Assembly: GCA_000701945.1 (NCBI GenBank)
Contig: JNKE01000016.1
Span: 124,001 to 188,000, forward strand
Source: Anaerotruncus sp. MC2020
GTDB taxonomy: Bacteria > Bacillota > Clostridia > Oscillospirales > Ruminococcaceae
Direction: 5' to 3'
DNA: 64,000 bases
Part shown: positions 18,707-25,878 of the stretch, in pieces
Layout: each line of letters starts with the position of its first letter
How positions within the stretch are numbered: the first letter of the stretch is position 1
The notes under the pieces: generated by a model
Database searches by the model: none
Told to the model about the DNA's origin: nothing
The model's input: the letters and a program-made list of their open reading frames with translations, nothing else
Translations under genes and position numbers: made by a program

Positions 18707-19345
18707 TTAAACATCGTATTCTTGGGCGATAATGCGTATCGCCATATGTGCCATATGTGCCGCGCAGACCGCAACTCTCGCCGAAATCAGTCCGAGCCCG
18801 TCCGCAGCGTCGCTGACCTCGTCTCCGCAGAGATAGAAGCGCTTCGTCACCCTGCGCGTGACTATGCTGTTCGCGGAGGACAGCCCCGCCATGCCCGAGC
18901 CCGATATCAGGAACTTTTCGGGCATTTTTTCCAGCACCGTGTTCACCAGCATCGCCTTCTGGTCGGCGCAGTCGAACGCCTCGCAGATGATATCGGAGTC
19001 CGCAAGCAGGTCGGGGATATTCTCCTCGGTCAGCTTCACGCAGTCTCGGGAAATCTCGCAGTACGGCGCTATTCTCGACAGTGTATCGTACAGTGCGTCG
19101 GACTTGTACTGCCCGAGCTGTTCGGGGAAGTACTGCTGGCGGTTGAGGTTGGAGATGTCCACGCGGTCGAAGTCGATGATGTTGAGATGTCCCACTCCCG
19201 CGCGTGCGAGGTGTATCGCTATATTCGAGCCGAGCCCGCCCAGTCCGCAGACAGCGACGCCCGCCGCCGACAGCCTGCGCTGAAGCTCCGCACCGTGGCG
19301 CTCCTCAAGGGCGCGGTACATCTCCTCCCTTGTGGGTATCGCCAT
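18707..19345 (-). CDS. thiF: ThiS adenylyltransferase ThiF (family 2)
   Basis: 212 residues from the ATG at 19345, whose ribosome site GGAGGCGG lies in the last codons of thiS. E1-like fold: CGLGGLGSNIA nucleotide loop, DFDRVDISNLNRQQY substrate loop with the catalytic Arg, and CEAFDCADQK. It adenylates the C-terminus of ThiS before sulfur transfer. It lacks a paired-Cys zinc site and is the short form typical of Clostridia. Starts 2 bp after the thiS coding sequence. Confidence 0.93.
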   Translation of the reverse strand: MAIPTREEMYRALEERHGAELQRRLSAAGVAVCGLGGLGSNIAIHLARAGVGHLNIIDFDRVDISNLNRQQYFPEQLGQYKSDALYDTLSRIAPYCEISRDCVKLTEENIPDLLADSDIICEAFDCADQKAMLVNTVLEKMPEKFLISGSGMAGLSSANSIVTRRVTKRFYLCGDEVSDAADGLGLISARVAVCAAHMAHMAIRIIAQEYDV

Positions 19346-19346
19346 A

Positions 19347-19541
19347 TCAGCCGCCTCCGACGAAGCGCACCACCTCGAGGTGGTCGCCCTCATAGAGGAC
19401 AGTCGAGGCGTACTGGTCGCGCGGGACTATGGACTCGTTGAGCTCGACAGCCACGCGCTGTTCGCCGTAGCCTATCTCCGCGAGAGCCTCGGCAACTGTC
19501 TTGCCGTTGAGCTCGTACTCTTTGCCGTTAATAGTCAGCAT
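19347..19541 (-). CDS. thiS: Sulfur carrier protein ThiS
   Basis: 64 residues with the ubiquitin-like fold signature ([34 protein letters not shown]) and the essential C-terminal Gly-Gly that is adenylated and thiocarboxylated. The start at 19541 is preceded by GGGAGG; longer in-frame starts lie inside the attenuator and are rejected. First gene of the operon. Confidence 0.95.
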   Translation of the reverse strand: MLTINGKEYELNGKTVAEALAEIGYGEQRVAVELNESIVPRDQYASTVLYEGDHLEVVRFVGGG

Positions 19542-19556
19542 AATCATTCCTCCCAA

Positions 19557-19584
19557 CAAAAAAGCGGCTGCCATAAGCAGCCGC
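19557..19584 (-). terminator. Attenuator terminator of the TPP riboswitch
   Basis: GCGGCTGC/GCAGCCGC stem followed by TTTTTT on the minus strand, between the riboswitch and the thiS ribosome site. TPP binding is expected to let this hairpin form and stop transcription of the whole operon. Confidence 0.9.
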
Positions 19585-19601
19585 AAAATCAACTTTGTTC
19601 A

Positions 19602-19682
19602 GCTCCCTACGTTGGCATTATCCAAATCAGGTCACGGGTCGGCGGTCGTACCGCCCTCTCAGCCTGTAACACAAGCTCCCCT
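19602..19682 (-). promoter_or_regulatory. TPP riboswitch (THI element)
   Basis: On the minus strand the conserved blocks appear in order: GGGGAGC (P1 5' side), GGCTGAGAGGG, a variable GGCGGTACGACCGCC hairpin, GACCC, TGACCTGATTTGGATAATGCC, and GTAGGGAGC closing P1. This is a complete TPP aptamer, and it begins within a few bases of the predicted transcription start. Confidence 0.97.
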
Positions 19683-19691
19683 GCACAGAAC

Positions 19692-19720
19692 ATTATAACA
19701 CATATGTTTAAAAAATGCAA
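19692..19720 (-). promoter_or_regulatory. Promoter of the thiamin operon
   Basis: TTGCAT (19715-19720) and TATAAT (19692-19697), 17-bp spacer, minus strand. Confidence 0.85.
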
Positions 19721-19778
19721 GCATTATTTCGCCGCAACGCGGAACTGCACGCCTTGCTCGGCATTGTAACGATTAACC

Positions 19779-19972
19779 GATTCAGATACGGTATGAAACG
19801 CGGAAAAAAATTCGCGGCTCAGTAAAACTAAGCCGCGAAACTGCGTGCGCCCGCTCGGCGCTGTGTATGTGGAATGATTTAGATCCGCTATGGAACGCGG
19901 AAAAAAATTCGCGGCTCAGTAAAACTAAGCCGCGAAACTGCGCGCGCCCGCTTGGCGCTGGTTGGGGTGGAA
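19779..19972 (-). repeat. 97-bp tandem repeat: tRNA 3' end plus terminator
   Basis: Two copies at exactly 97 bp distance. Each holds the terminator stem TTCGCGGCT/GAGCCGCGAA followed by TTTTTTT on the minus strand. The second copy abuts the intact tRNA-Gln; the first is preceded by a decayed tRNA 3' end (GTGGAATGATTTAGATCC against GTGGAAGGATTTGAACCC). A third, more decayed unit is visible at about 19735-19783. Confidence 0.8.
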
Positions 19973-20034
19973 GGATTTGAACCCTCGAAATAACGGAGTC
20001 AGAGTCCGCTGCCTTACCACTTGGCGACACCCCA
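19959..20034 (-). tRNA. tRNA-Gln (CUG)
   Basis: 76 nt cloverleaf: acceptor TGGGGTG/CACCCCA with encoded CCA, D-arm GCCAAGTGGTAAGGC, anticodon loop CTCTGAC with anticodon CTG, and T-arm with GGTTCAAATCC. Its promoter lies at 20061-20089 and two tandem terminators follow. Confidence 0.96.
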
Positions 20035-20060
20035 GTATGCTGATTGGATTCAGCTTTATT

Positions 20061-20089
20061 ATTATACCACTCTGCAAATTAAAAGTCAA
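20061..20089 (-). promoter_or_regulatory. tRNA-Gln promoter
   Basis: TTGACT (20084-20089) and TATAAT (20061-20066), 17-bp spacer, minus strand. Confidence 0.85.
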
Positions 20090-20126
20090 GCATTTTCATT
20101 AATTTTTATATTTTAACATAAATTGC

Positions 20127-20187
20127 AACTATTACGTAACGTAAGGGTTTGGGAAAAACTACAACTATGACGCAGCGTCATAGTTGG
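20127..20187. other. Two related inverted repeats
   Basis: AACTATTACGTAACGTAA and, about 35 bp on, CAACTATGACG-CAG-CGTCATAGTTG (11-bp perfect arms). Neither has a T run; role unknown. Confidence 0.45.
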
Positions 20188-20200
20188 AACAGCAAAACAA

Positions 20201-20324
20201 AAAAGCCCGAACCAAGGGGAGCCCCCTTTGGCGGTTTCGCAGGATACCGAATATGTACCGTAAATTTACGGCTCGGTAGCCCACAAATTCCGCTAAGGGA
20301 AGCACTCTAAGTCGGGCTTTTTTT
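20201..20324. repeat. Structured element with terminator stem, copy 1
   Basis: An outer stem AAAGCCCGA/TCGGGCTTT with T runs on both strands encloses about 100 bp with nested helices. The inner sequence closely matches 31830-31953 (shared AGGGGAGCCCCCTTTGGCGG), while the outer stem differs yet stays paired. Directly follows the 3' end of the RyR-domain gene, whose stop codon touches it. Confidence 0.75.
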
Positions 20325-22281
20325 ATCCGTTCATTTTGCGGTAGCGTGCCATGAGCGACATGAGGTCGTACTTGCACATCTCGGGTTTGGTGTCCATGAG
20401 CTCCTGCTGCGTGACGATGCACGGATTGCGGCGGAGCTTGTCGCTGCGCTCGCCCGCGCGCCAGCCTATCGACGCCATATAGCAGCACCAGCGCCTGTGC
20501 TCGAGAGCTGCGAGCTCATAGGCGAAGCTGTCCTTTTTCAGCTTCTCGAGCAGCTCCTGCTCCGAGCCTATCATCTGCCATGCGGAACCCGTATACCGCA
20601 TAAGAGAGCCGTTTCTGCCGAGGAGCTCCTCGAGCTTGTCGGCGAGCTGAACGCCGCTCTCCTCCGCGAGCTTGGGTATGATATCGTTCTTGACCTCGTC
20701 ATGGTACGCGGCAGCCTTGCTCGACGAGCGGCGGAACAGCCTCAGACGGTTCCATTCCTGCTCGGGGTCGGCGTCGGAGTTGGTCTCCGAGCCCGTCTCG
20801 TCGGCGGTGATGAGGGCAATATTGTTGTAGAAGTGGTTGTACTCCTTTGCGCTGCGGTCTATGGCGCGGTTGATTATCATATCGAGAGTGATGACCACGC
20901 TCCTGTCGTCGATGAGGCTGACGTTCGCGAGAGCGCTGTCCTCGGCGGAGATATAACCCGCGAGACGGCGGTCGGTATCCATTCTCATCAGTATAGGCAA
21001 CTTCAGGCTGCGCTCGGCGAAAAGCTCCTCGAGCTGCATCGCGCAGTTGACTGCAAGGTCGATATTCTCAAGTGCAATGACTGCATATGTATACGGGTCG
21101 GAATCGAGCTGTCCGCGTATAAGGTCGTAGAAGCAGCGGTGCGCGATATTCAGCTCGTGGAAGTTTATCTCGAGCAGACCGTCCGCCGCCTCGCTTTTCA
21201 GCGTCACCTTATTGTCGGTCATATCGAAGGTGTCGGGGCTGAGCTGATTGAGGAACACAGCCTTTTTCGCCTTCATATCGCTGTCGAAGACGTCGATGAC
21301 TATGCGGTTGCTCTCGTGGACGACTCCGAGGTTCATCGCCTGCAATACTGCCTGCTGTCCGAGCTGACCGAAGCCCGCCGCGAGCAGGTGTACGTCCCAC
21401 TTGCTGAGGGGAGTGTCCGTGCCCCTGTATACCGTGTGGAGCGGGTGGTCGGAGTACATCTTGTGTATCTGCATCTCGGGCATTCCGATGAGCTCGAGGT
21501 CGAAGTACGCGTCAGTACCCGCGGCGCTGTTGTAATACTCCGCGATGAGGCGTCCTATCCCCTCCTCCTCGCACCTGCACGACACCTTTGCGCCTGCCGC
21601 GAGGCGTATCCTGCTCTCGGAGTCACCCTCGTTGAGGCGGAAGAGCTGTAACAGCGAGAAATTGCGTATCGACGAGGTCTCGAAGAGTATGACATTCGTC
21701 GCGTCCTCGATGTGGGTCTTTGCGAGCAGAGCGGGAACCTCCGCCTCCTTTGCCTTGAGGACGTCCGCGGAATGCACCACATAGCCTGCCTTGTTCAGGC
21801 GGTAGACCTCCTCGCTGCTGACAGCCTCGTTCGTCACAATGTGAACGCAGGTCTTTTTCGGGTCTGAGCCGTTGTTCTTCAGCATTGATGCAACATCGCT
21901 GTTATAGCCGAAAACTACGATGTGTCGGCAGTTCTTGTTCCTGCGGAAGAAAATGATGAACCGCAGTATCCGCTCGAGGAACTTGTATATGAAGGATATC
22001 GTGCAGTACGGCGCTGTGAACACCGCTACGCAGTACGCATAGCCGATGCCCTTTTTCAGCGGGGACGGGTCGTTCCTGATGAAGGCGACTGTATCCTTTA
22101 GCGTCACCGTCGCCTTGAAGCCGAATGCGTTGATGCTGTTTTGCAGCACGAGCAGATACTTGAAGAACGGCTCGTAATCCTTGTAGTAGATGAATCCCTG
22201 TGCCGTCGCTATCATGAATGACAGCACGGCAAGCAGGAATATCAGCCGCGTTGTCCTTTTGCGGCTCTTGTTATTGTTCAT
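20323..22281 (-). CDS. Membrane protein with two RCK-like Rossmann domains and a RyR domain
   Basis: 652 residues. Two transmembrane segments (about 12-33 and 78-112) flank a short external loop. The first Rossmann-like domain starts at HIVVFGYNSDV (119-131), the second at HLLAAGFGQLGQQ (298-310), as in TrkA-N/RCK nucleotide-binding subunits of ion channels. The last ~65 residues (EHRRWCCYMASIGW ... CKYD) match the RyR domain named after ryanodine receptors. No potassium-channel filter (TVGYG-like) is present, so it is not an ordinary K+ channel. It is the second gene of an operon with the TIR protein, 12 bp downstream of it, and ends at a structured terminator element. Likely a nucleotide-sensing membrane effector; the function is inferred. 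Confidence 0.8.
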   Translation of the reverse strand: MNNNKSRKRTTRLIFLLAVLSFMIATAQGFIYYKDYEPFFKYLLVLQNSINAFGFKATVTLKDTVAFIRNDPSPLKKGIGYAYCVAVFTAPYCTISFIYKFLERILRFIIFFRRNKNCRHIVVFGYNSDVASMLKNNGSDPKKTCVHIVTNEAVSSEEVYRLNKAGYVVHSADVLKAKEAEVPALLAKTHIEDATNVILFETSSIRNFSLLQLFRLNEGDSESRIRLAAGAKVSCRCEEEGIGRLIAEYYNSAAGTDAYFDLELIGMPEMQIHKMYSDHPLHTVYRGTDTPLSKWDVHLLAAGFGQLGQQAVLQAMNLGVVHESNRIVIDVFDSDMKAKKAVFLNQLSPDTFDMTDNKVTLKSEAADGLLEINFHELNIAHRCFYDLIRGQLDSDPYTYAVIALENIDLAVNCAMQLEELFAERSLKLPILMRMDTDRRLAGYISAEDSALANVSLIDDRSVVITLDMIINRAIDRSAKEYNHFYNNIALITADETGSETNSDADPEQEWNRLRLFRRSSSKAAAYHDEVKNDIIPKLAEESGVQLADKLEELLGRNGSLMRYTGSAWQMIGSEQELLEKLKKDSFAYELAALEHRRWCCYMASIGWRAGERSDKLRRNPCIVTQQELMDTKPEMCKYDLMSLMARYRKMNG

Positions 22282-22293
22282 TTAACTGTCCTT

Positions 22294-25200
22294 TCACGCT
22301 TCGCCGAGTGCCGTGAGGTATTCCCTTGCGGCGTCGAGGAGCTGCTGAGTGGAGTATATCGGGAAATAGCCTGTCTTGTTGCGTCCCGAGTCACTGATGA
22401 AGACGATATCGCGGCTTGCGGGAGCTGCTGCGAAGTCGTCTATCCTGTAGCGCACGGTTATCCTTTCCTCGTCGAGCAGCCATGCCTGCGAGTCGTTCCA
22501 TACTGCGTATGCCTTTGTGCTGTCCGCGAAGGGGCGTATCTCGAACTTGTCAGCGGACGAGCTGTCGGACTCGTATATCTCGTTCTCGGCGTCGTCTGCG
22601 AAGTCAAGGCGGCAGCTTCCGAGGTTTACGCCGTTTATGTCTATCACGTAGAGGCGGGAATCACGGCAGAGCACCGCGATTCTGTCCGTGCCGAGCGGCG
22701 CTACGGATACGGGCTCCTGAGCTGTCTTGTCGAGCGGTATCGTGCTGAGCTCCTTGCCTGTCTGAGCGTCGAAGAACGATACCGTGCGGTTGTTGAAGAA
22801 TACGCCGACGGTGCTCTCGTTCAGCCAGAAGATGCGCTGCACCTCGAGCCTCTCGTCTGCGGAGAAGTCGAAGTCAAGCACTTTCTCGCTCTGATCTTCA
22901 AAGTCGTGGATAAGGAGAGCCTTCTTGCTTTCCTCGCCGTTGAGCTGTGCGTATATCGCCGCCTTGCTGTAACGGACGTCGAATTTGCCGTTTATTACCT
23001 CCTTGTCGAGGTTGAATGTGTCCTCGCTCTTGCCTGCAAATACCGCGCACTCGCAGTCTGCGGTGACGTATACGAGGTTGCGGTCGGAATCGGCAAGGTA
23101 GCATACGCCGCTGCCCGTCGGGACGAGGTCAACTGTCGTGCGGATAGTCTGGGGAGCACCCGTTACCTCGCGGGCAGTGCCTGCCTTGATGTCGCATAAC
23201 ATAGTTTTCTCGTCGCCGATAACGCCATTCTTGGCGTTGACGATGAGGGTATCGCTGCCGATGAAGGCGGCTGTCCTGATATCAAAGCCCTTGAGGTCGG
23301 TAACCTCATTCAGCTTGCCGCCATCCACGTCGTAGATGTACAGGTGTCTGACAATGTCGCTGAAGTCGCTCTTGTACTTGCCGTCGGGGTAGTAGGCAGC
23401 CGATACCGCCGCATATGCGCCGTCATCGGAGACAGCGAGCACGTCGCGGCTGTACATATACTCGCCCGCGTCGATGTCGGTGAAGTACTGATTCTGCTTG
23501 ACGTACTGGATATACGCGGTATTGGAGTAGTTGTCCGCGGTGACGTACCTGTCGCGGCTGTAACTGCACAGCGAGAGCGCCGTGTTCATTGTCTGGACTC
23601 TGTATGCGGCGTTGTCGGACTCATTGCCCGTGGTGAAGTGTCCGAGGCTGACTACATACTCCGCGCCCGCTGTCACCGTGAACATCACAAGTCCGTTGCG
23701 GGTGTACGATACGTCGATGACCTCGCCGTCAAGGGGGATGTTCTTTATCAGCTTGCCCGTCTCGTAGTCGATGAAGGAGAGCGTGTGCTTCGTCATCGCG
23801 GCGAGGACGTCGTGCTCATAGCCCGTATCTGCGGCTGGCATGAGGAATACGCTGCTTCCGCTCTGATAGTTTATCGGGAGCTCCGCGCTCCACTTTTCCT
23901 TCAGTTCCTTGTCAAAGCGCGTGAATATGGTAGTGGTGTTGAATGCGAGGACGCTTGACGAGGTCATGAGCGGGTCTCCGCCGACAAACTGCATCTCCAC
24001 GTTCTGTATGCCGCCGCCGTTCGGGTCAACTACCTCCGCCTCGTTCTCAAGCTCTATCGCATGGTCTTTTATCTTGTAAGCTCTGAGGGCGTCGTCAGTG
24101 TCGCTCGACAGGTAGATAACGCCGTCATGTACGGTCTGTATCGTCAGGTCCATGAGGAAGGCAAAGGTCGTGCTCGATGCCGAGGTGACCTTCACATCGT
24201 CGGCGACCGCACCTGTTTCGCGGTCTATCAGTTCGAGATATACGTCGTTTCCGGGGAAGGAAAGTCCGTTCGGCATAACAGTCTTGTTCTGATACAGGCG
24301 TATGACGTACTCGTCATCGTAGATGATATCGTAGTAGACGTTCGCCTTCTCGGAGGGCGCCGCCTTCCACTTTATCTCGCCCGTTGCGCCGTCGAGACGC
24401 CATACCGTGCTGTCCGAGCTGCTTATGTAGACGTCGCCGCCCGTGCCCTGCTCGTCATCGTCGACGGAGTGTACGAAATCCGTGTATATCCTGCCGAACA
24501 CCGAGCTCGTCTCATAGCTGATGTTGCTCGGAGTAGCCGTGGACTCGAAGTAGGTGCCTGTCTTGTCGCGGCTGACGTCGAGATATGCCTTCAGCTCGTT
24601 CGAGCTGCCGCCCTCCGCGGGTGCAAATTCGCTGTCGGAAGCCGTTATCTTCTTTATGAGCGCGCCGTTTTCCGCGTCCCAGAAGTAGATGCCAGTCGCG
24701 TCCTGTGTGACAATCGACTTGCCGCCACCCATAAACGAGAGCTGCTCGACTGCGCTGTCGTGCCTGAGCGAGAGCTGCGGCACGAGGCGGCTGTGCGAGA
24801 ACATACCAAGCTCGCGTGAGAGGGCGTACTCAGCCTCGGGCAGTATCGGCTTCTCCTCGCTGTCACTCGGCAGAGCCTCGACCGCCTTCTTTATCGCTGG
24901 TATGAGGCTGTTCTCCTTGTAGAGGTTCTCGGACTCGACTGCGAGATGTCCCGCGTTCTCGACGAGCAGGTCTTTGTTTTTCTGCTCTATCTGTTCGTTC
25001 TGCTCCTTTATCTGGGAGTTCTGCTTCTTTATCTGCACGTTCTTGCCGCTTATCGTCACCGCGGAGGCTACGCTTATGAGCGTGATGAGCGAGAGTATGC
25101 CCGATACTCCGCCGAAGATGCGGCGTCTGCGGGCTGCCTCGCGGCGCTTCTCGCGCTGGAAGAGGTCGTTGAAGTCACAGCCGAGGAGCGGTGCCGCTAT

Positions 25201-25704
25201 GCGGAGATATTCCGTGTTCAGCTTCTTCATCGACTCCTTCAGCGTGTCAGCCTTGATGTTCGCCGCGAGAGGCTCGACCTCGACCTTGACCTTGACCTCC
25301 TCGCCCTTTTCGTTGGTGGTGGTCATCTCGGTATAGGTCAGCTCCTCGGGGAAGGACTCCTGCGGCTCGCCGCTGACGAGAAGCGTGATGATGTTCTGAT
25401 TCGTGTTGCCGTGGAGCTCGCGGAAGCGCGTCAGCTCCTGCATACACCACTTCGACTCCGTGTACTTCGGCGAGCATATCACGATGAGGTACTCGGACGT
25501 CTCTATCGCATTCTTGATGTCCTCGCTGAGGTCACTGCTCGACTGAAGCTCCGATACATCACGGAAAATGCGCCAGTTCTCCTTGGTCTTGCCGAGGTTC
25601 TTCGGCGGCTTGTAGCTCTCGAGGAGCTTCTGTAAGCGCTCCGCCGCCTGCATATCGGGCTCGAGGTGGCGGTAACTGATAAAGGCTTTGTATTTGTATT
25701 CCAT
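22294..25704 (-). CDS. TIR domain, transmembrane, beta-propeller protein
   Basis: 1136 residues from the ATG at 25704 (AAGGAG before it; the longer open frame starts upstream of the promoter). Residues 1-~120 are a TIR domain: YKAFISYRH, RIFRDVSEL, and SPKYTESKWCMQEL with Glu90 at the position of the catalytic glutamate of TIR NADases. A basic stretch (REKRREAARRRR) precedes one transmembrane helix (about 196-217), then a coiled coil (221-250) and about 830 residues with repeated blades such as YFWDAENGALI, FIDYETGKLI and FFDAQTGKEL, i.e. a WD40/PQQ-like beta-propeller. The positive-inside rule places TIR in the cytoplasm and the propeller outside. First gene of the operon with the RCK/RyR protein. 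A receptor-like immune or stress system is a plausible reading, not a proven one. Confidence 0.85.
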   Translation of the reverse strand: MEYKYKAFISYRHLEPDMQAAERLQKLLESYKPPKNLGKTKENWRIFRDVSELQSSSDLSEDIKNAIETSEYLIVICSPKYTESKWCMQELTRFRELHGNTNQNIITLLVSGEPQESFPEELTYTEMTTTNEKGEEVKVKVEVEPLAANIKADTLKESMKKLNTEYLRIAAPLLGCDFNDLFQREKRREAARRRRIFGGVSGILSLITLISVASAVTISGKNVQIKKQNSQIKEQNEQIEQKNKDLLVENAGHLAVESENLYKENSLIPAIKKAVEALPSDSEEKPILPEAEYALSRELGMFSHSRLVPQLSLRHDSAVEQLSFMGGGKSIVTQDATGIYFWDAENGALIKKITASDSEFAPAEGGSSNELKAYLDVSRDKTGTYFESTATPSNISYETSSVFGRIYTDFVHSVDDDEQGTGGDVYISSSDSTVWRLDGATGEIKWKAAPSEKANVYYDIIYDDEYVIRLYQNKTVMPNGLSFPGNDVYLELIDRETGAVADDVKVTSASSTTFAFLMDLTIQTVHDGVIYLSSDTDDALRAYKIKDHAIELENEAEVVDPNGGGIQNVEMQFVGGDPLMTSSSVLAFNTTTIFTRFDKELKEKWSAELPINYQSGSSVFLMPAADTGYEHDVLAAMTKHTLSFIDYETGKLIKNIPLDGEVIDVSYTRNGLVMFTVTAGAEYVVSLGHFTTGNESDNAAYRVQTMNTALSLCSYSRDRYVTADNYSNTAYIQYVKQNQYFTDIDAGEYMYSRDVLAVSDDGAYAAVSAAYYPDGKYKSDFSDIVRHLYIYDVDGGKLNEVTDLKGFDIRTAAFIGSDTLIVNAKNGVIGDEKTMLCDIKAGTAREVTGAPQTIRTTVDLVPTGSGVCYLADSDRNLVYVTADCECAVFAGKSEDTFNLDKEVINGKFDVRYSKAAIYAQLNGEESKKALLIHDFEDQSEKVLDFDFSADERLEVQRIFWLNESTVGVFFNNRTVSFFDAQTGKELSTIPLDKTAQEPVSVAPLGTDRIAVLCRDSRLYVIDINGVNLGSCRLDFADDAENEIYESDSSSADKFEIRPFADSTKAYAVWNDSQAWLLDEERITVRYRIDDFAAAPASRDIVFISDSGRNKTGYFPIYSTQQLLDAAREYLTALGEA

Positions 25705-25739
25705 ATCCGATCTCCTTGCAAAAATATACATACAAAGAT

Positions 25740-25768
25740 ATTTTACCACATTTTGCGGAAAAATGCAA
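25740..25768 (-). promoter_or_regulatory. Promoter of the TIR/RyR operon
   Basis: TTGCAT (25763-25768) and TAAAAT (25740-25745), 17-bp spacer, minus strand. Confidence 0.8.
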
Positions 25769-25837
25769 GTGGTGGAACGGAGCACCCTGAGCTCGCGGAC
25801 ATGGACGTCAGCGCTCTCCGCGCGGCATATCCGCAAT

Positions 25838-25863
25838 GAAAAAACCGTGCCAATCGGCACGGT
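25838..25863 (-). terminator. GH5 cellulase terminator
   Basis: CCGTGCC-GATT-GGCACGG followed by TTTTTTC on the minus strand. Confidence 0.92.
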
Positions 25864-25878
25864 CCTTTCGGGGAAATT

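Noticed and set aside
20323-22281. RyR/RCK protein as a potassium channel
   Set aside because: The membrane part has no TVGYG-like selectivity filter or pore helix pattern, so only the nucleotide-binding half resembles channel proteins.
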